A DNA stretch of 47,191 bases from Shewanella abyssi (GTDB lineage Bacteria; Pseudomonadota; Gammaproteobacteria; Enterobacterales; Shewanellaceae), in contig NZ_JAKIKR010000040.1 in the NCBI RefSeq assembly GCF_023284025.1, forward strand, positions 1 through 47,191, given 5' to 3'. How positions within the stretch are numbered: position 1 is the first letter of the stretch; the number at the start of each line of letters is the position of its first letter. Under the pieces are notes generated by a model. The model did not search any database. It saw nothing but the letters and a program-made list of their open reading frames with translations, and had not been told where the DNA came from. Positions 1 to 7,716 of this stretch are shown piece by piece. The position numbers and the translations under genes are program-made.

Positions 1-87
1 GATAAAAATCATAAAACACACCTTTGCAAATTCTTTGCATAAAGAATTGTCACAGTAAACTTTGCTCTTACTATGAGAAAAGAATAA

Positions 88-118
88 ATGAGTTGATTAA
101 CACCCTTAATCGACTCAT
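88..118. other. Inverted repeat upstream of the Fic gene
   Basis: Arms ATGAGTTGATTAA (88-100) and TTAATCGACTCAT (106-118) pair at 12 of 13 positions around a 5-nt loop. No T-run follows on the plus strand, so it is a weak terminator candidate for an upstream gene and could equally be an operator or a 5' leader hairpin of the Fic gene, whose start is 44 bp further on. Confidence 0.5.
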
Positions 119-161
119 AATTTGAGATGATTAACAGGCCTAAACAACTCAGAGAGGCATT

Positions 162-1268
162 ATGTGGATTTGGCAACTGAAAGACTGGCCTAACTTTACT
201 TATGATAAAGCCACCGTTATCCCCAAGCTAGAGTCATGCATACAAGCCGTGTCGCCATTAAAGCAATTGAGTCAGCTCCTATCACTTGAGCAACGTTTAG
301 ATTGGGAAGCTGCGATATTACTTGATGAAACACTAGCCTCCGCCAAAATTGAAGGAGAGTTATATGATCGAGACTCTGTTCGCTCTAGCATCGTCAATAA
401 ATTAGGTATTGGTAAAGGGAATAAGTTTAACCAGCAAAGTGATGCTATGGTCGAGCTTTTATTATCTGCAATACGTACGACAGAGCAACAAGTCAATCAT
501 GGCATCATCAAACATTGGCATCAAATGCTTTTCCCTGTTGCACCGATAATCACACCTATGACTATCGGTGATTATCGTGATGACACGATGCAGATAATTT
601 CGGGGAGATACGGTAAGCAACAAGTTCATTTTGAAGCGCCAGGTGCGGCAAATAGCGAAGTAGAGCAAGAGATGGATCTATTTTTTAACTGGCTCAATAC
701 CTCATCAAACGAATCAACTTTTATCAGAGCTGCAATCGCTAAATTCTGGTTTGTCACTATTCACCCGTTTGATGACGGTAATGGTCGTTTATCTCGGATC
801 ATTGCAGAACGCTGTTTAGCCGAGGCAGAGCATACTAACCTGCGTTTATTTTCTTTATCGTCAGCTTTTGAAAATCACCGCAATGAATACTATCAACTGT
901 TAGAGAGCCACCAACATATCGCTAGTACAACCAACAACCTTGATTTAACTGCATGGATAGTCTGGTTTTTATCCATGGTAGAAATTGCAGCAATTGATGC
1001 AAAGAAAGAATTTGAACGCGTCATGCAAACAACTCGGTTCTGGCAAAAAAACCAGCTAACGGTATTTAATACTAGGCAACGAAAAGTGGTTACTAAACTA
1101 TTAGAAACAATAGATTTTAGCGATGGTATTTCTCGGAAAAAATATAAAGCAATAACCAAGACAACAGATGCAACTGCCGCAAGAGATATTGGAGATTTGG
1201 TTGAAAAAGGGATATTAATCCCGATTGGAGAAGGACGTAGTCGACGCTACTTAATTCAAAAGCACTGA
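162..1268 (+). CDS. Fic family protein (DUF4172 N-terminus), probable AMPylase
   Basis: 368 aa. Fic proteins usually transfer AMP from ATP to a hydroxyl of a target protein. The core Fic motif HPFDDGNGRLSR is complete at residues 201-212, with the catalytic His and the phosphate-binding GNGR. An N-terminal inhibitory-helix motif, SAKIEG (S/T-x-x-x-E-G, residues 60-65), is present, so this is a class II, self-inhibited Fic protein. The first 85 or so residues resemble the DUF4172 domain common in this subfamily. The last 60 residues look like a winged helix (helices, then EGRSRRYLI). The ATG follows AGAGAGGC. It stands alone: a convergent tRNA gene lies downstream and no antitoxin-like gene is adjacent. 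The target is unknown; the inhibitory helix inside the same chain makes a separate antitoxin unnecessary. Confidence 0.9.
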   Translation: MWIWQLKDWPNFTYDKATVIPKLESCIQAVSPLKQLSQLLSLEQRLDWEAAILLDETLASAKIEGELYDRDSVRSSIVNKLGIGKGNKFNQQSDAMVELLLSAIRTTEQQVNHGIIKHWHQMLFPVAPIITPMTIGDYRDDTMQIISGRYGKQQVHFEAPGAANSEVEQEMDLFFNWLNTSSNESTFIRAAIAKFWFVTIHPFDDGNGRLSRIIAERCLAEAEHTNLRLFSLSSAFENHRNEYYQLLESHQHIASTTNNLDLTAWIVWFLSMVEIAAIDAKKEFERVMQTTRFWQKNQLTVFNTRQRKVVTKLLETIDFSDGISRKKYKAITKTTDATAARDIGDLVEKGILIPIGEGRSRRYLIQKH

Positions 1269-1316
1269 CTATAGCCAAAAGCAGCGTAGCTCTAGCTTAT
1301 ACTAAATTTTAAACAC

Positions 1317-1340
1317 AAAAAAACCGACTTAATGTCGGCT
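1317..1340 (-). terminator. Rho-independent terminator of tRNA-Leu
   Basis: Read on the minus strand: stem CCGAC/GTCGG with a 5-nt loop followed by seven T residues, 25 bp after the tRNA 3' end. Confidence 0.75.
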
Positions 1341-1364
1341 TTAATATTTTCTCGTAAAGAGAAA

Positions 1365-1449
1365 TGGTACCTGAAGACGGACTTGAACCGTCACTCCTTT
1401 CGGAATCGGATTTTGAATCCGACGTGTCTACCAATTCCACCACTCAGGC
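1365..1449 (-). tRNA. tRNA-Leu (anticodon CAA)
   Basis: On the minus strand the 85-nt gene starts GCCTGAG and ends in an encoded CCA. The anticodon arm is TCGGA-TTCAAAA-TCCGA, giving anticodon CAA. A long variable arm (TTCCGAAAGGAGT region), as expected for tRNA-Leu, precedes the T arm, which contains GGTTCAAGTCC. The acceptor stem closes with G-U pairs at its first and last positions. It reads the UUG codon. It is a single gene, not part of a cluster. Confidence 0.95.
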
Positions 1450-1634
1450 TTTGTTGCTATTCTCTGTAGGTTCATGTTTGCCCCTAAAGAGTGAATCGAA
1501 TTATACCTGCGGATATCGGAATGGCAAGCACTTTGATTTGAGTTTCTTATCAACCGAACAAAATTCAAACTCACCCGCTGTAGATTGAGCCTAAACAGCG
1601 TTAAAAACTTACTTTAGCCAACAAGACAATTAGT

Positions 1635-1903
1635 AATACCAATTCCATTAAGTAGTTGCTCATTCAGCGGGAATTAAAATCACTTTAGGCAAGCAAGTGG
1701 GTTGTAGCTAATAGTGATTCTATATCGAGAACCACATGCGCAGTATAAAGTGATTTTAAACCCGCACAACGTGAGCTTCTCAGGACGTTCACTGCTGCGT
1801 TGCATTGTCTTAAAAGGGAATAACCATTTCTTCCACAATGCGCCTGGAATTGAAAGCCCTGAGAGAGCTCTGAATTGATCACATCTTTAATGGAATTGGT
1901 ATA
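1635..1903. mobile_element. MITE-like non-autonomous element with terminal inverted repeats
   Basis: A 269-bp non-coding stretch begins with AATACCAATTCCATTAA (1635-1651) and ends with TTAATGGAATTGGTATA (1887-1903), an inverted repeat matching at 16 of 17 positions. TA dinucleotides lie at both edges, as expected for a TA-targeting element. The interior has no convincing gene. The ends suggest mobilisation in trans by a transposase that recognises this terminus; no transposase is in the window. The family was not identified. Confidence 0.6.
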
Positions 1904-2042
1904 AAGCATGATCAACTGCATCTTTATTAACAATGGCGCAGCAAATTCACAACAAGCGAGTTCTAACTTGACCAAGATCAATTACTGCGACTTAAGAGAG
2001 GAGTATTTTGGTTATGAACTAACAAGAAAGAGGATTTCGCAC

Positions 2043-2177
2043 ATGGCATTTTGGTTAGATTTGATGTTTGGCAACGCTATCGGCTTGCTTTCAATGATTG
2101 TTATTTTTAGTACTATCGGCATCATGTCTTATCTGATGTGGTTGTTCTATACCAAATCTGCAGATCCTGAGAACTAA
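2043..2177 (+). CDS. Small DUF3149-type membrane protein
   Basis: 44 aa starting MAFWLDLMFGNAIGLLSM. One hydrophobic segment (about residues 12-36) is followed by a short polar tail (TKSADPEN). The length and the LDLxFGNxxGLLSMIVI pattern fit the DUF3149 family of tiny inner-membrane proteins, whose function is not known. The ATG at 2043 is preceded by AAAGAGGA about 9 bases away, better than upstream in-frame starts that would run into the MITE-like element. A terminator follows directly, so it is a single-gene unit. Confidence 0.75.
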   Translation: MAFWLDLMFGNAIGLLSMIVIFSTIGIMSYLMWLFYTKSADPEN

Positions 2178-2199
2178 TCTCCAACGTTCTATTAATGCA

Positions 2200-2226
2200 G
2201 GGGGCTATTTGCCCCCATTTTTTTGC
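2200..2226 (+). terminator. Rho-independent terminator after the DUF3149 gene
   Basis: GGGGGC (2200-2205), loop TATTT, GCCCCC (2211-2216), then a run of seven T residues after one A. Confidence 0.9.
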
Positions 2227-2306
2227 GCTGTTTTTAGAAAAAATCGTACAACAACACAACGACTTTCAGCCCATTTCCCAGCCTTTATCGCTTATCGAAC
2301 CAACAG

Positions 2307-2924
2307 CTACGCTGCGTGTTTGCGCGGTGTAACAAAGCTATTGATGAACTGTGGACGCGCTTTAATCAGATTCTTCATCTCTTCAGGACTTGGCTCACCC
2401 CTAGGAAAACGCAACACTTGACGATTCAGATGCTCCCGAGCCCGCATCGATATTTTAAAATCTGCAGTTGAACCTTGGATAGCGTAGTGCTTTTGGTTGC
2501 CAAGATGCTCCAAAATACCCGTGCTAGATAAACTTTTAACCGCTTGCTCCGCTTCTGGCAGAGTCAAAATCGTTTCACCTTGTAAAAAGAACTCTCTAAG
2601 CAAAGCACGCTCGGTAGGATCAAGTAGTTTGACCTTATCTTCAATCACTTCAACTAATCGTTTGGCACTTAAATAGCTAATCGCTTCATCGAGGAAGTAA
2701 TTGAGGACCTGCGTCAATAAATAAGCTGCACCTATAATCAAACCTAGTCCAATAAAATGGGCGTGTAGCTCAGAAAATTCAGCAAGGTTAATTGATGCTA
2801 ATAAGGTCACTGGGGTAAATAACAGTGCTGCACATGCTAATGAAAGCCACAGCATTGCTTTAAACATCAATTTTTTAATTGATGTTCCTTTAAAAGAAAA
2901 TGCATCGAAACTCATTTTTTGCAT
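2307..2924 (-). CDS. SieB-like (superinfection exclusion B family) membrane protein
   Basis: 205 aa. Two membrane segments lie near the N-terminus (about residues 20-43 and 55-78), followed by a cytoplasmic part with LLDPTERALLREFFLQGETILTLP and a predicted winged-helix-like C-terminus. The layout, and the phrase about a conserved residue run leading to a short strand, resembles SieB-family proteins, which in phages block superinfecting phages but are also widespread as chromosomal genes of unknown job. The ATG at 2924 has GGA about 9 bases upstream; an ATG three codons later (2915) is possible. It lies downstream of tcdA on the same strand, 186 bp away with a hairpin between. The family call comes from overall pattern rather than a diagnostic motif. 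Confidence 0.5.
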   Translation of the reverse strand: MQKMSFDAFSFKGTSIKKLMFKAMLWLSLACAALLFTPVTLLASINLAEFSELHAHFIGLGLIIGAAYLLTQVLNYFLDEAISYLSAKRLVEVIEDKVKLLDPTERALLREFFLQGETILTLPEAEQAVKSLSSTGILEHLGNQKHYAIQGSTADFKISMRAREHLNRQVLRFPRGEPSPEEMKNLIKARPQFINSFVTPRKHAA

Positions 2925-3032
2925 AGCTAAATCCAGTGTCAGAAAACTGTTATTAGCTAGATAAAAGCAAAAATGATGCCAAAGATCGCGTCAAAAAAAC
3001 AAGGATCAAAATTTTAGTGCAGAAATCGTTCA

Positions 3033-3057
3033 CCGTCAGTCATAAAACAACTGACGG
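3033..3057. other. Hairpin between tcdA and the SieB-like gene
   Basis: CCGTCAGT (3033-3040) and ACTGACGG (3050-3057) form a perfect 8-bp stem with a 9-nt loop. There is no T-run on either side, so it may be a weak or Rho-assisted terminator of tcdA or an RNA-stabilising hairpin. Confidence 0.45.
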
Positions 3058-3110
3058 CAAATAGAGAGGGGAGCTTTCATTTGCTAAACATCAACAAGAG
3101 CGACGATAAA

Positions 3111-3926
3111 CTATGACTCGGTAAGCTTTGCTTTAGCAGCTAACTTGGTCAGTACTCGGCTTACCGCAACAAAGCCAAAGGTGCCTGTCACCACGGTAAC
3201 CGCGCCAAACCCCGAAGCACAATCCATACGCATACTGCCCTCGGCCGTTGTCTTAGTATTGCAAACAGAGCCATCGGCTTGTGGATAAACTAGCTGCTCA
3301 GTTGAGAACACCGCTTCGATACCAAATCGACGGGCGACATTTTTTGAAAAATTATACTCACGCCTGAGCAAGTTACGCACCTTAGCAAGCAAAGGATCTT
3401 GATAGGTTTTAGCAAGATCTGCCACCTGTACTTGGGTAGGATCTGTCTGTCCACCCGCTCCACCGACAGTGACAATCGGTAACTTTTGCCGTTTACACCA
3501 GGCGATTAATGCTGTCTTGGGTTTTACTGCATCGATACAATCGATGACGTAATCCAGATCGCCGCCGGCCCTCTTACCTTGAAAATAGGCAGACAAATTG
3601 TCGACCGTAATAAAGTCTTCGATCTCATTAACGATACACTCTGGATTGATCTGCTTTAAACGCTGTGCCATCACTTCGACTTTAGATTCACCAATCGTCT
3701 CTTTTAACGCATGTGATTGACGGTTGGTATTGGTCACACAAATATCATCAAGATCAATTAGCGTTATCTGGCCAACACCACTCCTAGCAAGAGATTCCGC
3801 CACCCAAGTGCCGACACCGCCAATTCCTACAACAACCACGTGAGATTGCGAAAAATATTGCAGTGCTTGTTGGCCGTATAAGCGACCAATTCCAGCAAAA
3901 CGATTTAAATAGGCGTCTGACAACAT
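3111..3926 (-). CDS. tcdA: tRNA threonylcarbamoyladenosine dehydratase
   Basis: TcdA (YgdL/CsdL) uses ATP to dehydrate the t6A base at position 37 of ANN-reading tRNAs to its cyclic form. The E1/ThiF-like fold is clear: nucleotide-binding VVVVGIGGVGTWVAE near residue 30, the acidic turn LIDLDDICVTNTNRQ, DCIDAVKPK, GGAGGQTDP, VFSTE, and a C-terminal GFVAVSRVL segment like the membrane-proximal helix of E. coli TcdA. I chose the ATG at 3926 (MLSDAYLNRFAGI, 271 aa), which aligns with the E. coli start. A TTG at 3950 would add eight residues; neither start has a strong ribosome-binding site. In E. coli the gene sits next to csdA/csdE; those partners are not here. Confidence 0.93.
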   Translation of the reverse strand: MLSDAYLNRFAGIGRLYGQQALQYFSQSHVVVVGIGGVGTWVAESLARSGVGQITLIDLDDICVTNTNRQSHALKETIGESKVEVMAQRLKQINPECIVNEIEDFITVDNLSAYFQGKRAGGDLDYVIDCIDAVKPKTALIAWCKRQKLPIVTVGGAGGQTDPTQVQVADLAKTYQDPLLAKVRNLLRREYNFSKNVARRFGIEAVFSTEQLVYPQADGSVCNTKTTAEGSMRMDCASGFGAVTVVTGTFGFVAVSRVLTKLAAKAKLTES

Positions 3927-4129
3927 TTGATTTTTCAAGGTAATACTCAATTGAGAGAGGTAATAGATAGCAAGCGATGGTCGATTTTATCTCAAATCAG
4001 CGTAAAACTCTAAATTTTTACCAGCAACGATGTGAACAGCTTTAGCCAAAAAGGACAAACTGGCCATATCACTGTGAGCAGTTATCTTATTTGGATTAAA
4101 CACGTGTTTAACAAAGGTAAATCACCATC

Positions 4130-4387
4130 ATGAATATCGCGAAACACCCGCGAAACGTGATCGCTTGCCGTGGCATTGCCCAAGTTAAACTAGGCAATGA
4201 CGGTTCATTGGCAACGGTAAGCAATGTCGATCTACAACAATTTAGTGTTGGCGCTGACTACCGCCTAAGCAAGAACACGCTTATTTATGGGCACTACACT
4301 AAATATGATGGTGACATGATGCTAGGTAACGTTAAGCAAGACTTAGGTGACAATATCGTCACCATGGGTATGCGTTTCGACTTTTAA
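4130..4387 (+). pseudogene. Decayed porin remnant (C-terminal fragment)
   Basis: The 85-aa reading frame has no signal peptide. From about residue 13 it matches two separate parts of the intact porin downstream: GIAQVKLGN corresponds to its AVAQVKFGD, then SLATVSNVDLQQFSVGADY matches LLATVSDVNVQNITIGADY through to the end (GMRFDF versus GMRYNF). The roughly 70 residues between these parts are missing, and everything N-terminal is gone. It is therefore the 3' end of a second porin gene with an internal deletion, still followed by its terminator. It is unlikely to make a functional barrel. Confidence 0.8.
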
Positions 4388-4405
4388 TTGTAAAAAACGT
4401 GATTA

Positions 4406-4431
4406 GCAAAGGCAGTTATCGCTGCTTTTTC
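4406..4431 (+). terminator. Terminator of the porin remnant
   Basis: AAAGGCAG, loop TTATCG, CTGCTTTTT: a short stem with a T-run just after the remnant stop codon. Confidence 0.6.
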
Positions 4432-4881
4432 ATGCTCGCAAGGATCACAAATCCAACTCAAAAAGAACACAAAAGCAACATTTTAGTCACTTCGCTAAAC
4501 TTTAGCGCTATAACCACTTCACAACCATTTTCTAAAATTTAACATTAACAGTGATCTCCGTCTAAAATACTCTTACGACAGCGAATTAAGCATTAACTGC
4601 TTTAACCAATAAGCACCTAAATCCCCCTTTATAGATACCCATTGAAAGTTCATTGTGTCGAAATGTCCCTTTAAATAACCTCAATAATTTGTTCACCACA
4701 AAAAAGCCGTAATTCTATGGTGGAAAACTAAAAACTTGATCTAGCCCACAATTTCCCAGCCATAAAACTGTAATATTTGCTCCCACAATTGCTATGAGCT
4801 CGGATGCTTGTAACAAAAACAAAAGTTTATGTAAGAAACCATAAGAAACGTATAAGAACTCAGGTTCTGGGAGCAAAAGAA
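4432..4881 (+). promoter_or_regulatory. Long upstream region and leader of the porin gene
   Basis: About 450 bp without a gene. AT-rich and expected to hold the porin promoter and a long 5' leader, as is common for regulated porins. I could not fix -10/-35 boxes or an OmpR- or CRP-like site by eye. A frame open from 4804 adds 26 basic residues before the signal peptide and is judged untranslated. Confidence 0.35.
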
Positions 4882-5985
4882 ATGAAAAAGACACTTATCT
4901 CTGCATCAGTAGCATCAGTTTTAACGCTAGCTTCTTTCGGCGCGCTAGCCGAAAGCCCAAGCTTTTACGGCCGTTTAGACCTATCTGTCACTAATTCAGA
5001 TACTAGCACCACACTTCAAGGTGGCACTAACGGTGCTACAGTTGGTGAAAGCGGTACTTATCTAGAAAACAACTTCTCTCACATTGGTGTTAAGGGTAGC
5101 GAAAGCCTTACTAGCAACATCGATGTTATCTACCAGATGGAATTTCAAGTAGAAAACACTTCTGGTAACAGTGATACATTTAAATCTCGTAACACTTTCC
5201 TAGGTCTTAAATCAGCAAACCTAGGTACTGTACTTGTAGGCCGTAACGACACAGTATTCAAGCAAGCAGAAGGTGGTATTGATGCATTCGGTAACACTAA
5301 CGCCGATATCGACCGTCTAGTTGCTGGCCAAACTCGTGCAGCTGATGGTATCTGGTACTACTCTCCAAAGATTGCTGATCTAGTTACATTAAACGCAACT
5401 TACTTAATGACTGACAACAACCAAGGTGCTGGTACTGATTCAGATTCTCAGTATGCATTGAGTGCAACTCTTGGTGACAAGAAGCTTAAAGCACAAAACT
5501 ACTATGTAGCGGGTGCTTACAACAAAGGCATTGGCAGTATCGATGCATACCGTGCTGTAGCTCAAGTTAAATTCGGTGACTTTAAAATCGGTGGTCTATT
5601 TCAAAACACTGAAAGTAATAAATATGACAACCTAGAAGGTAACACTTACTTCGTAAACGCAGTTTACAACCTAAACGGTGTTAATTTGAAGGTTCAGTAT
5701 GGCGTTGATGAGTCAGGTCTAAGCAGCAAGTACTTTGGTAACTCTTTCGCATATAAAAACCCTAATGACTCAGACACTGACGTAAATGAGACAAATGCAT
5801 TGTTAGCTACAGTTAGCGACGTAAATGTTCAAAACATCACTATTGGTGCTGATTATAAGATCTCTAAATCTACTATGGTATATGGCCACTATGCTATGTA
5901 CAAAGGCGACTACACAATCGCTAGCAATAAAAAAGATCTAGAAGATGACAGCGTATTCACTATCGGTATGCGTTACAACTTCTAA
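4882..5985 (+). CDS. Outer-membrane porin (gram-negative trimeric porin type)
   Basis: 367 aa. The signal peptide is MKKTLISASVASVLTLASFG with cleavage after GALA, giving mature ESPSFYGRLDLS. The mature part begins with the usual first beta strand (FYGRLDLSV), contains GVKGSESLTSNIDVIYQMEF and FLGLKSANLGTVLVGRND typical of porins in this family, and ends in Phe (GMRYNF), the outer-membrane assembly signal. It should form a general diffusion channel for small hydrophilic solutes. The ATG at 4882 is preceded by GGGAG at a good distance, and only this start places the signal peptide at the N-terminus. Codon usage is very uniform, with many preferred codons, which suggests high expression. A strong terminator follows. 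Confidence 0.93.
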   Translation: MKKTLISASVASVLTLASFGALAESPSFYGRLDLSVTNSDTSTTLQGGTNGATVGESGTYLENNFSHIGVKGSESLTSNIDVIYQMEFQVENTSGNSDTFKSRNTFLGLKSANLGTVLVGRNDTVFKQAEGGIDAFGNTNADIDRLVAGQTRAADGIWYYSPKIADLVTLNATYLMTDNNQGAGTDSDSQYALSATLGDKKLKAQNYYVAGAYNKGIGSIDAYRAVAQVKFGDFKIGGLFQNTESNKYDNLEGNTYFVNAVYNLNGVNLKVQYGVDESGLSSKYFGNSFAYKNPNDSDTDVNETNALLATVSDVNVQNITIGADYKISKSTMVYGHYAMYKGDYTIASNKKDLEDDSVFTIGMRYNF

Positions 5986-6021
5986 TCGTTTGAGTCTATA
6001 GACTCGCTAACGATTGAAAGC

Positions 6022-6049
6022 AAAAAAGCGACCTTATGGTCGCTTTTTT
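6022..6049 (+). terminator. Rho-independent terminator of the porin gene
   Basis: A-run, then GCGACC (6028-6033), loop TTAT, GGTCGC (6038-6043) and six T residues. The flanking A and T runs make it potentially bidirectional. Confidence 0.93.
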
Positions 6050-6233
6050 AATGCCTAAAATAAGGTCGATTAACGGCCGGAAACAGCAGAAACGAGAAGT
6101 GCCAAAGCGAACGCTACTGATGATAGAACGTTCACATGTTCACTCACGGAACGCTGCGCTTACGGTAAAGGAGATAAAGATAATCAACGACGACCCTTCT
6201 ACCGTCTTTTCCTGCTATTCCTGCTTTCCAGCC

Positions 6234-6893
6234 CTAACCTCTTCTGGTTAACTTATATACCGACTCAGTTAACGACGACACCTGTTTTTTAACGAAGCTA
6301 GGATTATCAGCTAACGCATCATTAGCGGCTAAACGCTCAATCTCAAAATTATCACCCATGTTAGCCATAACCCAGTCATCTGATATCGCAAAGGGTGGAC
6401 CATTTAACTCTGCTTGTGGGTAATCTAAGGTAATTAACAGACCAACACTGCCAACTGGGATCAAATTCGCAAGTTGCTTGGCATAGTTAACTCGCATCGC
6501 TTCAGGCCAAGCGATTAGCGCGGCTCTATCATAAAATGCACTGACGTTTTCCATGTCTAGACGGGTCAAGGTAAAAATATCGCCTTGATAAATCGTGATC
6601 TGCTCGGTTTGGTAACGCTGATGCTCGCCTACCTTGTCGACGGTATAAACGAGGTTATTATCTTGATAAAACTGAGACACCGCTAAGTCATTTAGCTCAC
6701 ATGCGACCACATCGTGACCTTGCTCTGCTAAAAAACACATGTCTAAAGATTTACCACACAGAGGAACAAATACTTTGCGGTCGGCTGCGAGTTGTAACTG
6801 CGGCCAATACTGAACTAATAGCGGGTTAACAGCGCTGAGGTGAAAGCCTATCTGTTGGGCATCCCATTTGTCGTGCCAAAAGCTTGGTTGCAT
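6234..6893 (-). CDS. tpm: Thiopurine S-methyltransferase
   Basis: 219 aa, the usual bacterial TPMT length. It uses S-adenosylmethionine to methylate thiopurines and, in bacteria, selenium or tellurium oxyanions. Diagnostic features: N-terminal [14 protein letters not shown], the SAM-binding [20 protein letters not shown] (residues about 41-60), [13 protein letters not shown], and [14 protein letters not shown]. The ATG has AGGA upstream. It is convergent with the porin gene and separated from it by about 180 bp in which I see nothing else. It is transcribed alone. Confidence 0.93.
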   Translation of the reverse strand: MQPSFWHDKWDAQQIGFHLSAVNPLLVQYWPQLQLAADRKVFVPLCGKSLDMCFLAEQGHDVVACELNDLAVSQFYQDNNLVYTVDKVGEHQRYQTEQITIYQGDIFTLTRLDMENVSAFYDRAALIAWPEAMRVNYAKQLANLIPVGSVGLLITLDYPQAELNGPPFAISDDWVMANMGDNFEIERLAANDALADNPSFVKKQVSSLTESVYKLTRRG

Positions 6894-7063
6894 AGCGAAG
6901 GTCCTAAAGTATTAGATAAGGCATATCCAGAAGCTTAAATATAGTGCTAGAAACAGCGAAAAAACCACCGCTTAGCTAGCATCAACTTTGGTATACCGTA
7001 TTGATAGCGATACTCTAAAGCCAACACACTCCATTAGCAAAAGGAAAAACAAGCTATGGGATA

Positions 7064-7414
7064 TTATCCAGCTGAGATATTGAGCGCTTTTTGCACCTTT
7101 TTAAGCCAGGTACAGTTTTCACATTCACAATGACGGCGAGACAAGTGGTGTGGACTTAAGCTCGAATCGATAAAGTCGACAGCAACTAACAGCTGTTGTT
7201 TTAACTCTTCTGCGGTTTTTTGATCCACTGCAATGGTTTCATCGTTATGATTCATCCAGGTGCATTCCATCCCCTGATGACAATTGATGCACTGCATGTC
7301 GGTATGGTTAAAAAAACCGGCATGTGGACATTGATTCAGCTCCATTGACTGTAAAATACGCTGCCTAGGATACTCGAGCAACTCGATCAACCGCGACTTA
7401 TCTAACCCTGTCAT
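7064..7414 (-). CDS. Cys/His-rich conserved hypothetical protein
   Basis: 116 aa from the ATG at 7414 (MTGLDKSRLIELLEY), preceded by AAGGTG; a TTG at 7471 would give 135 aa but has no such site. Three Cys clusters are visible: NQCPHAGFF, MQCINCHQGMECTW and, near the end, RRHCECENCTWLKK. The spacing (CxxC and CxCxxC with nearby His) suggests metal binding, for instance zinc, but no family was recognised. It faces away from the kinase gene (divergent, 302 bp apart), so the two could share a control region. Confidence 0.6.
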   Translation of the reverse strand: MTGLDKSRLIELLEYPRQRILQSMELNQCPHAGFFNHTDMQCINCHQGMECTWMNHNDETIAVDQKTAEELKQQLLVAVDFIDSSLSPHHLSRRHCECENCTWLKKVQKALNISAG

Positions 7415-7716
7415 ATCATCACCTTGTGCAGACCGCACTGACTTATTTAAGTTTATATCTTCTATACCCAAGCATCCTCAAGATACGGATTGAGCATGTC
7501 GAGAAGTGGTTTGGATATATATTAGTACTGACTCCAAGATTACCTTTCTCTTATTGTTACAGAGTTGATATGCATCAATATCTGTTCCAAAATAGTTCGA
7601 TAGGTGTGACTGACTTCCCCCTTTTAAACTGCAATTTTTATTAACAGATCCAATGAGCTTGGACTATCAGCGCTAATGTTGATTTAATAAGGAGCATTAA
7701 TACCAAGGAGTGATAC

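Noticed and set aside
1364..1588. 74-aa open frame on the plus strand
   Set aside because: It runs antisense through the tRNA-Leu gene and has no ribosome-binding site or family resemblance.
1685..1981. 98-aa open frame on the minus strand inside the MITE-like element
   Set aside because: Composition is not gene-like, and it spans the element boundary; more likely a by-product of repeat sequence.
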